From Peribacillus sp. FSL P2-0133 (GTDB taxonomy: Bacteria > Bacillota > Bacilli > Bacillales > DSM-1321), in contig NZ_CP150254.1 of the NCBI RefSeq assembly GCF_037975445.1, forward strand, positions 3,098,001-3,162,000: DNA of 64,000 nt, written 5' to 3'. The notes under the pieces were generated by a model, which was given only the letters and a program-made list of their open reading frames with translations, was not told where the DNA came from and did not search any database. Positions 34,986-43,979 of the stretch are shown here, one piece after another (position 1 is the stretch's first letter; the number at the start of each line of letters is the position of its first letter). A program made the position numbers and the translations under genes.

Positions 34986-37232
34986 CTATTCACTTTTTTT
35001 GAATTGAGATAGTAATTCATCCGCCATTATTTGCGAATCCAAACGAGCCGCTATAAACGGGGGCTGGACCCGATTATTGGACTCTACGGGCAAACCTAGC
35101 CAGACAACTCTTTTATCAAAGATGATAAAGGAAAAAGAAACAGGTGAACAAATAAAATGATCAGCGCTGATATCAGGGTTTCTTTTTGCTGAAATGATCG
35201 TCAATTTCACTGCAGGGTTTCGTTTCATTAAATATTGCTGCCATTCTTCTGACAAACTGTTCAAATCCGGAACAGCGATAACCATCTCTTGTTTTGTTGA
35301 TTCAACATCTTCCTGAAAGTCCCCCAATTTACGGGCATGCATCCATTTCAATCTCGGGTGCTGGTGTTTAACCCATTTTCCAATGTCTTTCTTTGATACA
35401 ATCTGATCATTTTGAATTTGATGATCAACAAGCTGACGAAGTGTTTTGCTGCGATAAACGTGTTTGTTAACAAATGAAGTGTCACATACATGTACGAACT
35501 TACCCTTAGTCCTTGTTATGGCTACATTAATGAGCCTTTCACTTTCTCTCCCTGTCAATAACATTCCAGCCCTGTTTTGCGGATAACTATCAACAGTGTC
35601 AAAGATCATCATCTCACGTTCACTTCCTTGGAAACGATGTACAGTTGCAGCGATGATATCCGCCGTTTGCCGTTCTTTCTCATATAAATCATCCAATAGT
35701 TTTTCCATCAAGTCTGCCTGAGCACGGTAAGGGGCAACATAACCAATTGACCTTGATCCGCCCATATAAGCTTCATGAATCAGTTGAAAAGATAAAAGCA
35801 ATTGCCATAAATTCATTCTAGAGTGGGATGTCCGTTCAGTGATGCAATATTCCCCTGCTAAGCTAGTATCAAGAAGTACTGCTGCCTTATTGGCAAACGG
35901 TTCCGACAGCATTATGCCCTCCCTGCTAGTCGCAACACTTTTATGATCGCCAACAAAATTGTTATAGACGACACGATTAGTGAATGCTGAAATATCCGGA
36001 TGCATGCGGCGCTGTTCCTTTAATAGGAATAAATGAGGATGGAGTTCTCCTTCTTCAACAGACTGGGCGACGTCGGCCCGATGAAATATGTCTTCCTTCA
36101 GCCAAAGTTTCACGAGGGAATCACGAGCCGAAGCTATAGGTGGCAATTGTTTGAAATCACCACAAACGATAATATGTTTGGCTAACGCTGCAGCAAAAGC
36201 TACCTGAGGTACGTAAGCCATACTCGCTTCGTCCAAAATAACCAGATCATACTCTTTTTGATAAACCGTTTCATCATTTGCGGCTTTAGCTAAGGTCGTC
36301 CCGATAACTTTTGCTTCTTTTACGAATTGAATCTCTTTTTGGCGGATTTTCTCCAAGACCTTGGCCAGCTTTTTCTCTATCTCAATTAATTGATCTGTAT
36401 CCCTTTTACTGAATGACCCTGCCAAGTCATACTTTAATAGACGTTTCTCTTCGCCAAGCTCTTCTTTTTCTTTAACTAATGTCGGTTCATGTTTACCTAA
36501 TAATTGCCCTGTAACAATATCATCATGGATGGCTAGTGATTCACCGATTTGAGATCCATAGCGAAGCACATCGCCTTCTTTGAAACGATCTTTCTTTTTA
36601 ATGAATGATGAAATTTCAGCCATCAAAACATCGACAGCCTGGTTGCTATGTGACAAAACCAGAACTTTTTTATCTTGTAAATAATGATTGGCTACTGTAC
36701 GAGCCAATGTATAGGTTTTTCCTGTACCAGGGGGTCCCCAAACAAAAGTAACAGGATTGAACTTCGAGCGCGCATATAATTCTTTCACACTGCTTTGTAT
36801 TTCATTTAAAGGATGTTTTTGCGGCATGGACGGATCCATCAGTCGCTTGATCCGAAGCCTTTTCCTTTTGCTTCTCTTGATTTCATCCAAGCGGACAATC
36901 AATTGTTCCAGCAATTCCCAAGGATCATGATATAAAAAGGCTTCACCGATCATATCGCCTAACGAACGATCAAAAACAATGATTATACTTTTCCCCTCTG
37001 ATGAAAGGATTCTTCCATCCTGTTTAATCCCTCCCCATTCCAGTCGAACGAGGGAACCGACAGGGATTTTTATCGATGAACCTGTTTCAAAATAATAATT
37101 GAAAGAACCGTCACTTGTAAGCAGATGGCCGTTTGAAACCAGGTATTTTGTGCTGCCATACTTTTTCAAATGCAGGATCTCAAGTTGAAGTGCCTGCTGC
37201 CATTCTTTTATATAATTTACTGTCGAATTCAT
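34986..37232 (-). CDS. Superfamily 1 (Upf1/DNA2-like) helicase with degenerate PLD-like tail
   Basis: 748 residues. Walker A is FVWGPPGTGKTYTLARTV (GPPGTGKT at 166-173) and Walker B is LVILDEASM (near 330). CGDFKQLPPIAS, LKEQRRMHPDIS, ATVHRFQGSEREMMIFD and RLINVAITRTKG are helicase motifs III-VI of the Upf1-like group. After about residue 640 comes a short domain with VVIAVPDLNSLSEEWQQYL and FSFIIFDKRVVWLGLPVES. It resembles the second half of a phospholipase D-like domain but lacks the HxK residues. The role is unknown; nucleic-acid repair or RNA metabolism is likely. Confidence 0.88.
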   Translation of the reverse strand: MNSTVNYIKEWQQALQLEILHLKKYGSTKYLVSNGHLLTSDGSFNYYFETGSSIKIPVGSLVRLEWGGIKQDGRILSSEGKSIIIVFDRSLGDMIGEAFLYHDPWELLEQLIVRLDEIKRSKRKRLRIKRLMDPSMPQKHPLNEIQSSVKELYARSKFNPVTFVWGPPGTGKTYTLARTVANHYLQDKKVLVLSHSNQAVDVLMAEISSFIKKKDRFKEGDVLRYGSQIGESLAIHDDIVTGQLLGKHEPTLVKEKEELGEEKRLLKYDLAGSFSKRDTDQLIEIEKKLAKVLEKIRQKEIQFVKEAKVIGTTLAKAANDETVYQKEYDLVILDEASMAYVPQVAFAAALAKHIIVCGDFKQLPPIASARDSLVKLWLKEDIFHRADVAQSVEEGELHPHLFLLKEQRRMHPDISAFTNRVVYNNFVGDHKSVATSREGIMLSEPFANKAAVLLDTSLAGEYCITERTSHSRMNLWQLLLSFQLIHEAYMGGSRSIGYVAPYRAQADLMEKLLDDLYEKERQTADIIAATVHRFQGSEREMMIFDTVDSYPQNRAGMLLTGRESERLINVAITRTKGKFVHVCDTSFVNKHVYRSKTLRQLVDHQIQNDQIVSKKDIGKWVKHQHPRLKWMHARKLGDFQEDVESTKQEMVIAVPDLNSLSEEWQQYLMKRNPAVKLTIISAKRNPDISADHFICSPVSFSFIIFDKRVVWLGLPVESNNRVQPPFIAARLDSQIMADELLSQFKKSE

Positions 37233-37363
37233 TTTTCACTTTCCTCACAAAATATGCCATTGAAGTACAAAGAAACTGGCCCATTGGCTAGGCTCCGATG
37301 TTTAAAAAACGCTGTCACCATGACTTTTTTCGCGAATTACCTGTTTCTTCAGCATATAAAATA

Positions 37364-37387
37364 AGGCCCAATCTATTGATTGGGCCT
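37364..37387 (-). terminator. Terminator of pepF
   Basis: AGGCCCAATC and GATTGGGCCT form a perfect 10-bp stem with a 4-nt loop, followed by TTATTTTAT on the reverse strand. It lies in the 230-bp gap before the helicase gene, which has no other visible feature. Confidence 0.9.
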
Positions 37388-37463
37388 TTCCTACGCCAAT
37401 GTTTTAACTATAGCATTTTTTATAACATCATACCATGGGCTCTTTTGGAAGAAATGGTTTAGA

Positions 37464-39260
37464 TTAGCCTTCTGTCAAATCAGTGAATTGGTCGACCAGA
37501 TCACTGAAAATCTTCATTGCATTTTCGATTGGATCAGGTTTAGTTAAATCTACGCCTGTTTTCTTAAGCAGCTCCAATGGGAAATCAGAACTCCCGCTTT
37601 TCAAGAAAGTCAAATAACTTTCAAGTGTTTTTTTGTCCCCAGAAAGGATCTTATCAGCGATAGTAATGGCTGAAACGTAACCAGTAGCATATTTGTAGAC
37701 ATAAAACGGACGATAAAAGTGCGGGATGCGTGACCAGCCATACTTCACTTCTTCATCGAAAATTATTTCATCTCCATTATAAGCACGAAATATCGATTCA
37801 TAGGCTGTATTAAAAACCTCGGCATTTAGGGGTTCATCATTTTCAGCTTTTTCATGTACGATCTTTTCGAACTCCGCAAACATCACCTGTGTGAAGAATG
37901 TTCCTTTAAAACTATCTATGAAATGGTTAAGTAAGTGTTTTTTCTTCTGTACATCTTTTGTAGTCTTAATTAAATGGCGAATTAAAAGGATTTCATTCAC
38001 AGTGGAAGCAACTTCAGCGACAAAAATGGAATACCCAGCACTTATTTGCGGTTGGTATTTTGAGCTATAGTATGAATGCATGCCATGTCCAGATTCATGT
38101 GCAAGTGTAAATACACTGTCTAAGTCATCACGGTGATTTAATAAGATGAATGGGTGAACACCATAAAGTCCTATATTGTAAGCACCTGAACGTTTTCCAG
38201 GTGTTTCCCTGACATCGATATATCTTTTTTCCTTAAAGGTTTTCAGAATTGTGATATACTCTTCGCCAAGAGGTTTCAGCGCTTCCACCATCAAAGAAAA
38301 ACCATCATCGTAAGAAATCTCCTCTTTAGCGCCTTCGACTAATGGTACACTTAAATCATAGGCACGCAATTCTTCTACACCCAGCAATTTTTTTCTTAAA
38401 TGAATATATTTATGCATGGGTCCGATATTTTGCTTAGTAGACATAATTAAATTATCATAAACCTCTTTTGGAACTTGATCTCCAAATAATGATTTTTCCA
38501 AGGCAGATGGATAATTTCTTAGTTTTGACAGATTCACATTATTCTTGATTGCTGTGGAAAGTGTGGAAGCGATTGTATTCTTCAATTGTACATATGGCTG
38601 ATAATAGGCGAAATAGGCCTCTTTTCTTTTATCGCGATCATCGTCTTCAATCAATTTGGAATACAATCCTCGCGTCAGCTCTACCCTCTCGCCGTCTTCA
38701 TTCGTAACTTCCCCAAATTTAATATCAGTATTGTTTATCATCCCGAACGTTTTTTGAGGTGCTGAAAAGGCTTCGCCTATTTGGGAAAGCACCTCTTCTT
38801 GTTCTTTCGTTAACACATGGGCTTTATAGCGGAAGGAATCCAGAAGATCCTCCTCAAAATATTTCAAACCCTCGATTTCTTTTATGTACCCTTTTAATGT
38901 TTGTTCTTCCAGGCTCAAAAGAAACGGCATGAAAAATGCAGAAGCATTACTTATTTTCTGCCCTAACTTACCAGCCCGATCCAGTAATGCTTGTGATGTG
39001 GTTACCCGTGTATCCAAATCCGCTTGCAGCATGGCAAAAACATATAGCTTGTTATAAATGTACCCAAGTTCCTCACTTAATCGTAAATACTCGAACAAAT
39101 CTTGAGCCGACTGAATATGTCCATCGTAAGTTTTTAATTTTTCTGTCATCTTTAGGACTTCTTGATAATCTTTTTCCCAATTAGACTGATCATCGTAAAT
39201 ATCCTTTAAGTTCCATGTTTCTTCTATTTTTATTTCGTCACGTGATTTAAACGTTTGCAT
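37464..39260 (-). CDS. pepF: Oligoendopeptidase F
   Basis: A cytosolic M3-family zinc metallopeptidase that degrades peptides of about 7-17 residues. It has 598 residues from the chosen start. The zinc-binding motif is HESGH (residues 388-392), with the third ligand in the following AEVAST segment. The RSGAYNIGLYG and GWSRIPHFYRPFYVYKYATG blocks are also typical. The start at 39260 (MQTFKSRDEI) is favoured because AAGGAAG lies 10 nt upstream; the frame also contains an ATG at 39281. Confidence 0.95.
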   Translation of the reverse strand: MQTFKSRDEIKIEETWNLKDIYDDQSNWEKDYQEVLKMTEKLKTYDGHIQSAQDLFEYLRLSEELGYIYNKLYVFAMLQADLDTRVTTSQALLDRAGKLGQKISNASAFFMPFLLSLEEQTLKGYIKEIEGLKYFEEDLLDSFRYKAHVLTKEQEEVLSQIGEAFSAPQKTFGMINNTDIKFGEVTNEDGERVELTRGLYSKLIEDDDRDKRKEAYFAYYQPYVQLKNTIASTLSTAIKNNVNLSKLRNYPSALEKSLFGDQVPKEVYDNLIMSTKQNIGPMHKYIHLRKKLLGVEELRAYDLSVPLVEGAKEEISYDDGFSLMVEALKPLGEEYITILKTFKEKRYIDVRETPGKRSGAYNIGLYGVHPFILLNHRDDLDSVFTLAHESGHGMHSYYSSKYQPQISAGYSIFVAEVASTVNEILLIRHLIKTTKDVQKKKHLLNHFIDSFKGTFFTQVMFAEFEKIVHEKAENDEPLNAEVFNTAYESIFRAYNGDEIIFDEEVKYGWSRIPHFYRPFYVYKYATGYVSAITIADKILSGDKKTLESYLTFLKSGSSDFPLELLKKTGVDLTKPDPIENAMKIFSDLVDQFTDLTEG

Positions 39261-39334
39261 ATTGTCTGCACTTCCTTTCATGCTTATAGTCTTACTCTTT
39301 ATTATAATCGACTTTCAGAAAAATCTGCATAGAA

Positions 39335-39365
39335 AAACCAGTATGCTAAAAATACATACTGGTTT
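39335..39365 (-). terminator. Terminator of the azoreductase gene
   Basis: AAACCAGTATG and CATACTGGTTT form an 11-bp perfect stem, 12 bp beyond the azoreductase stop. TTTCTATG follows on the reverse strand. Confidence 0.85.
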
Positions 39366-39377
39366 CCGCTTTTGTAA

Positions 39378-40004
39378 TTAGAATTTTGCTGCAGTTTCAG
39401 CAACTTTCGCCAATCCTTCTGCAACGATATCCTGTGAGCGATCTGGGTATTGATTATGTCCCTCGATTACAACTGTTTCTGGGTTTGTTATGCCCCATAA
39501 GTTTAAATTCATCGTTACGTATTTCTCTGCCATTTCGCCAGCATCCATTCCAGGCAATGCATAATCGGATCCGCGTGCATTAAGTAATGCCACTTTTTTA
39601 CCTCCAGCTAAGCCGACTGGGCCTTCAGCTGTATATTTGAATGTTGTTCCCGCTTGAGCAAGATAAGAAATATAAGTGACCAATGGTGCCGGAACCGTTG
39701 CATTCCATAGTGGGAAGGCAAATACTACTTTATCGGCAGCAAGGAATTGATTCAAGTATTGTTGCACGATATCGGCAATCTTCACTTCCTCTTCAGTCAA
39801 TTCCATACCTTGGCTGCGTTTATATAGGGCAGTAATTGCTGTATTTCCGTAGTAAGGTAAGTTCAGTTTAAATAAATCCAATTCAGTTATTTCATCGTTA
39901 CTATTTGCTTCCTTATATGTGTTCAAAAACGTTTCATACATTTTGACACTAATAGCTTGATCCGCTGGGCGGTCATTTGATTTAACAAATAATACTTTAG
40001 ACAT
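39378..40004 (-). CDS. azoR: FMN-dependent NADH-azoreductase
   Basis: A flavodoxin-like NADH quinone/azo reductase of about 208 residues. It begins MSKVLFVKSNDRPADQA, with the FMN phosphate loop, and has FAFPLWNATVPAPLVTYISY (about 95-115), the conserved FMN-binding block of AzoR. TVVIEGHNQYPDR lies near the end. The start at 40004 follows GGGGGA; the longer frame to 40052 has an unlikely leader. Bacillus species carry several copies, usually induced by thiol or quinone stress. Confidence 0.92.
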   Translation of the reverse strand: MSKVLFVKSNDRPADQAISVKMYETFLNTYKEANSNDEITELDLFKLNLPYYGNTAITALYKRSQGMELTEEEVKIADIVQQYLNQFLAADKVVFAFPLWNATVPAPLVTYISYLAQAGTTFKYTAEGPVGLAGGKKVALLNARGSDYALPGMDAGEMAEKYVTMNLNLWGITNPETVVIEGHNQYPDRSQDIVAEGLAKVAETAAKF

Positions 40005-40214
40005 TTTAGTTCCCCCAATTGTTAATTTTGTATGTTTTTTAAAAAATAGCATTTAATCCATATATCTCGAATTAACTGCAATTGCTACTTTCACATTATA
40101 AAACTGAAAATCCAATAAGGCAAGAGATATGTTTTTTATTTTCAAATGTACATTTTACGTAATTTCCACTCCTTGAGTTTTTATCCCTGATGCCTTCTAA
40201 TTAAGATGCGAAAA

Positions 40215-40239
40215 AACCGAAAGCAATTTGCTCTCGGTT
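40215..40239 (-). terminator. Hairpin overlapping the YqcI/YcgG stop codon
   Basis: AACCGA and TCGGTT close a stem that continues with AGCAA/TTGCT after one mismatch. TTTTTCGC follows on the reverse strand. It overlaps the last codon of the gene. Confidence 0.7.
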
Positions 40240-40972
40240 AAGTTAACTCTTTATGATGGAAGGGACACTTACCTTTTATCGGTTCTATATCATCCCCTAT
40301 GAAAAATTGTTTCCATTCATTATGATTTACATCTCCAAAGTGACTGATATCAGGATGTTTAGGAAGGTTATCCCATTTCTCCACTCGTTCCCGAACCTTT
40401 TCACGCGACATGATTCCGCCTTTTTCCGTTCCTTCCAGGCCTTCAAAGATCATCCGGGGTTGGAATCCAAGTACAAGGCTATTTCCTAAATCTCGGGTTT
40501 TACGCTGTTTATAAGCAGGTGCATTACCAAAGACAAAGATTGGTTGCCCTGCAAAATGATAGTCCCATAAATAATGCTCGGGATCTTTCGGCTTTTCGAT
40601 TGGCCAAGGTTTTTTATCCGCTTTATGCAGGTATTGCAGGATATCCCAAAACCTTTTACGGTAAATTTCTATATCACCCTCTATCGATTCAGGCTCCATA
40701 AAGACAAAAAGGCCATGCCTGATATATGGTGGTTCCTGAAATAAATCAAGAAAGCTTTCCACTGCTTTTGGGAGATTGGACCAATCTTCCTGTGTGATAT
40801 AAGCATAACGAAGTTCCCCTTTATTTTCAGCTTTCATACCAAAATAACAAGGAAAGGTTTTATCGGTCACTGTATTATGGAATGTTTGATATTCCTTAAT
40901 TAACCATTGCGGCACTCGATCGGGGTTTGTTATATCTTCTTTTGTTAACAAACTTGAATTAGCAGTCAGCAT
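40238..40972 (-). CDS. YqcI/YcgG family protein
   Basis: 244 residues, no signal peptide or membrane segment. FPCYFGMKAENKGELRYAYI (about 40-59), GLFVFMEPES (about 96-105), YLWDYHFAGQPIFVFGNAPA and LVLGFQPRMIFEGL are family hallmarks. Members have recently been annotated after the heme-dependent N-hydroxylase GntA of guanitoxin synthesis, but no guanitoxin genes are nearby. The activity here is open. The start is ATG 40972 after GGAGAAAAATA. Monocistronic, divergent from the SASP gene. Confidence 0.8.
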   Translation of the reverse strand: MLTANSSLLTKEDITNPDRVPQWLIKEYQTFHNTVTDKTFPCYFGMKAENKGELRYAYITQEDWSNLPKAVESFLDLFQEPPYIRHGLFVFMEPESIEGDIEIYRKRFWDILQYLHKADKKPWPIEKPKDPEHYLWDYHFAGQPIFVFGNAPAYKQRKTRDLGNSLVLGFQPRMIFEGLEGTEKGGIMSREKVRERVEKWDNLPKHPDISHFGDVNHNEWKQFFIGDDIEPIKGKCPFHHKELT

Positions 40973-41203
40973 TATTTTTCTCCTTAAATCATTTTATTAT
41001 ATGTTACCCGCTTTAAATAAACTAAAACTTCTTCGGACTGCAAATAAACTCAATAAATCGCATCCTATATATTTACTTCTTTATTTAAGAGTATATGACT
41101 GCCTCCCGATTCTTCGGGATTCCAATTAAAAAACTTTCGATCTGCATATTAATCATTTTCTTTACATTAGGATAACCTAAGAAAAAAATAGGAGTGATGC
41201 AAA

Positions 41204-41458
41204 TTGGCAAGGAGAAGGAAAATTTTAGTATCTGAAGCGCGAAAAGGACTCGATGATTTAAAAGCCAAAGTTGCTGGTACAAACAATCCCGAAGAAGCAA
41301 AGTTTGAAGTAGCAAAAGAAATGGGCGTACCCCTGAAAAAAGATTATAACGGTGAACTGACATCCAAGCAAAATGGAAAAATAGGCGGAAAGTTAGGCGG
41401 AGGAATGGTCAAGGAACTTGTAAAGATGGCACAGGAGAACTTAGGAAAAAAACATTAA
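41204..41458 (+). CDS. Alpha/beta-type small acid-soluble spore protein
   Basis: An 84-residue basic protein expected to coat spore DNA. The central FEVAKEMGVPL corresponds to the germination-protease region (FEIA(S/Q)EFGV in typical members). NGKIGGKLGGGMVKELVKMAQ matches the second conserved helix block (NGxxGGxxxxxLVxxAQ). It has a longer, more basic N-terminus (MARRRKILVSEARK) than classic SspA/SspB. The start is TTG 41204 after AGGAGTG. A forespore promoter is expected; GCATA at 41144-41148 with CATTAGG 16 bp downstream is only a weak SigG match. Confidence 0.85.
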   Translation: MARRRKILVSEARKGLDDLKAKVAGTNNPEEAKFEVAKEMGVPLKKDYNGELTSKQNGKIGGKLGGGMVKELVKMAQENLGKKH

Positions 41459-41566
41459 CAAGAGTCGATTCCGGTTGGGGTTGCTCCTTTAAAAGATCAT
41501 ATATCGAAACGAACTGACTGAACGAAAAATTTTGGGACTTAACATATGGCAATTATTACACAACGC

Positions 41567-41598
41567 AAAAAAGCCAACCTTTATGGGCTGGCTTTTTT
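41567..41598. terminator. Bidirectional terminator between the SASP and alcohol dehydrogenase genes
   Basis: AAAAAAGCCA and TGGCTTTTTT pair around a 12-nt loop that can extend the stem (ACC/GGGC). It is flanked by A- and T-runs, as expected for convergent genes. Confidence 0.85.
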
Positions 41599-41603
41599 TA
41601 ATA

Positions 41604-42833
41604 TTAATTAATTCTCACGGGTGAAACTCTTGAAACTCTTGAAACTCTTGAAACTACTGACATTATTAATTCCTCTGACATCGGGTAATTAGTGGCAGCT
41701 GGATCCGTCATTACTGCTTTAAGAATTCTTCCCATATCTGACTGGTTAATTCCATATGCGCTGAAATCGGAGGGCAGCCCAAGTTCAGATAGAAAAATGC
41801 GGAGCTTTTCTATCACTTTCGCTAAGATCCCTTTTGAATCTTCATCATGTATTTTCACACTAAAGGCTTCGGCTATCAAATGGGCCTTTGGAAGATATAA
41901 ATCCGAGGTTGATTCCATGACGACCGGTAATAACACGGCATTGGCCAATCCGTGCGGAATACGGAATAACGCCCCATATGCATGGGCAAAGTTATGAACC
42001 GGAATCGCATTCAGTGCACTACAAAATGCAGTGATTCCCATCATGCTTCCATGCAGCATTTCCATTCTGGCCTCAATGTTCGTTCCGTCCTTTACTGCCC
42101 TCGGTAAGTTTCTTTCAATAACTCGAATGGCCTGATATGCATATGCATCGGTTATTGATGTCGCTGCAGGTGAAACGATCGCTTCAATTGCATGTGTCAA
42201 TGCATCTGCACCAGTAAACGCCGTAATGTCAGATGGCAGTCCTACTGTTAATTCGGGATCTAGAATGGCAACATCCGAACTTAAAAAAACATTGTATATA
42301 TTCATTTTGACTTTTTTATGTTCATTGTATATGACCGCGATCGGGGATACTTCAGAACCGGTCCCTGCTGTTGTGGCTACGGAAATATGCGGGATATTCA
42401 TGGATTGGGCTTTTGGAAAACCCTCATACAGATTACCGCTTGGTATCGAATCATTTATATCCGTAATTCCTTTATATAATCCGAATTTCAATGCTTTTGC
42501 TGTATCAATGACACTCCCTCCACCAATGGCAAGTATGGCATCGGCATTCACTTCGCGTGCATATTTCAATGCTGCGTTTACACATTCACTAGCAGCGTCT
42601 TGTGTAACATCCAGAAACTGTCCAACTATTTCAACTCTGGCACCTAATTTCTGTTGCTCAAAAGTTTCGGCAACCTTTTTAACGACACCTGCATTTTCCA
42701 ACCCGGCATCACTCACGAGTAGAATCCTTTTGGCCCCGAGACCATTGAATAGGTCCGGAATGAGTGAACGAGTGTTAGTGCCACTGTAAACTGAAGACCT
42801 TAACCAAAAATTCGAATGAGCATTTACCATCAT
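41604..42833 (-). CDS. Iron-containing alcohol dehydrogenase
   Basis: A group III metal-dependent alcohol dehydrogenase of 409 residues. AILAIGGGSVIDTAKAL (about 95-111) binds NAD(P), and TTAGTGSEVSPIAVI (about 154-168) is the next block. GADALTHAIEAIVSP and HNFAHAYGALFRIPHGLANA supply the aspartate and histidine metal ligands. The protein ends abnormally in SVVSRVSRVSRVS, encoded by a 9-bp tandem repeat. It is downstream of the R2lox gene in the same direction but 128 bp away. The natural substrate is unknown. Confidence 0.9.
   Translation of the reverse strand: MMVNAHSNFWLRSSVYSGTNTRSLIPDLFNGLGAKRILLVSDAGLENAGVVKKVAETFEQQKLGARVEIVGQFLDVTQDAASECVNAALKYAREVNADAILAIGGGSVIDTAKALKFGLYKGITDINDSIPSGNLYEGFPKAQSMNIPHISVATTAGTGSEVSPIAVIYNEHKKVKMNIYNVFLSSDVAILDPELTVGLPSDITAFTGADALTHAIEAIVSPAATSITDAYAYQAIRVIERNLPRAVKDGTNIEARMEMLHGSMMGITAFCSALNAIPVHNFAHAYGALFRIPHGLANAVLLPVVMESTSDLYLPKAHLIAEAFSVKIHDEDSKGILAKVIEKLRIFLSELGLPSDFSAYGINQSDMGRILKAVMTDPAATNYPMSEELIMSVVSRVSRVSRVSPVRIN
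41623..41658. repeat. 9-bp tandem repeat in the alcohol dehydrogenase 3' end
   Basis: GAAACTCTT occurs three times in a row, followed by a fourth, imperfect GAAACTACT. The unit is a multiple of three, so copy changes would alter the number of Ser-Arg-Val units without a frameshift. Confidence 0.9.
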
Positions 42834-42961
42834 AAAATTTCACCTCAGATATATTAGTCTATATTCGCAATTAAGAATTGTTCATGCCCTGCTACCAAGT
42901 TTCTGATGGCCAGTCATTAGCAAATGTAAAATGGACACTAAGCTTGTCTCTTTTATTGGCT

Positions 42962-43849
42962 TTACAAAACCCCATATTCCTTTTCGTTAGTTTGATAGAT
43001 CTCTTCAATCCCCTTTCCTTTTGCCCTGGCTAAAATCTCCATCCGCACTGATAATTGTTTCATGGTAAAATTCAATATAGCTTGTTGGTCATTATCAAAT
43101 GGATTTCCGAACCGATCATATCCCTCCGTATTTAACGCGATGGCCAGTGGTGAAAGTTCCTCCATTCTCTTTTCAACCTGTTTAAAGATATGTGGATGTT
43201 CACTGATGATTCTCTGCAGCAGGAAGGTCCCATAAGCAATATGGCGTGATTCATCCTTCTTCAACAGACCCACGCCTTTTAATAAACCTGGCATCATTTT
43301 ATTAGCTTCGAGAGTCTGATAAAACCCGAAATATCCAGTTTCTGCAAGTACACCCTCGGTAAACATATTATAAACAGTGGCTGCTTCCGCCAATGCTTCA
43401 GGGGATTGATCGGATAAAAGTCTCTCCATCGCTTCAGGCAATATTTCATAAAAAATCGATTTATAAGTGTCTGAGTGATAAACCGTCAAATCACCCGTTT
43501 CACCTATTTGATCTAACGTATAACGAAAGAACTCCATATGCTTCGCTTCCTCAAAAAGGAATGTCGTTAAGTACATTTCTTCTTCGATCCTGCCTTCCTT
43601 GGCTATCGTCATAATGAGCGGCAGCAAATCCAAAGTCACCGCTTCTTCTCCGCCCTGAAAAAGGGAAATGATCCTTAATAACACTTGCCTTTCAATATCA
43701 GTAAATGACTTCCAATCTTCTTTATCCTGGCTAAAATCAATGTCACGAGGATTCCATATTCCGAATTTCTTAGCCTTTTGATAAAGTTTAAATGGTAGGG
43801 AACCTTCTCTAAAACTCCTGCTGGTGGTCGTTAAATTCATTCTTTTCAT
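42962..43849 (-). CDS. R2-like ligand-binding oxidase (R2lox)
   Basis: A ferritin-like Mn/Fe cofactor protein of 295 residues related to ribonucleotide reductase R2. The metal ligands can be assigned as E68, E101, H104, E165, E200 and H203. V71 and Y160 correspond to the Val-Tyr pair that forms an ether crosslink in characterised R2lox proteins. There is no ribonucleotide reductase large subunit nearby, which fits R2lox rather than a true R2. It binds a fatty-acid-like ligand in known structures; its reaction is unknown. The start is ATG 43849 after AAGGAGG. Divergent from a GAF-LuxR regulator. Confidence 0.92.
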   Translation of the reverse strand: MKRMNLTTTSRSFREGSLPFKLYQKAKKFGIWNPRDIDFSQDKEDWKSFTDIERQVLLRIISLFQGGEEAVTLDLLPLIMTIAKEGRIEEEMYLTTFLFEEAKHMEFFRYTLDQIGETGDLTVYHSDTYKSIFYEILPEAMERLLSDQSPEALAEAATVYNMFTEGVLAETGYFGFYQTLEANKMMPGLLKGVGLLKKDESRHIAYGTFLLQRIISEHPHIFKQVEKRMEELSPLAIALNTEGYDRFGNPFDNDQQAILNFTMKQLSVRMEILARAKGKGIEEIYQTNEKEYGVL

Positions 43850-43979
43850 GGTAATGCCTCCTTGAAATTATGAACTTTTGAATCTCTGGATTTTTTTAAT
43901 TTGTAAGAGTTTTCATTATATTGTAAGATATTAGTAGAATTTATCCTAGCACTGAAAATGTAGGGAGGAATAAAGTCGA

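Noticed and set aside
41105..41119. Hairpin CCCGATTCTTCGGG upstream of the SASP gene
   Set aside because: No T-run on either strand and no gene ends there; too short to call a terminator.
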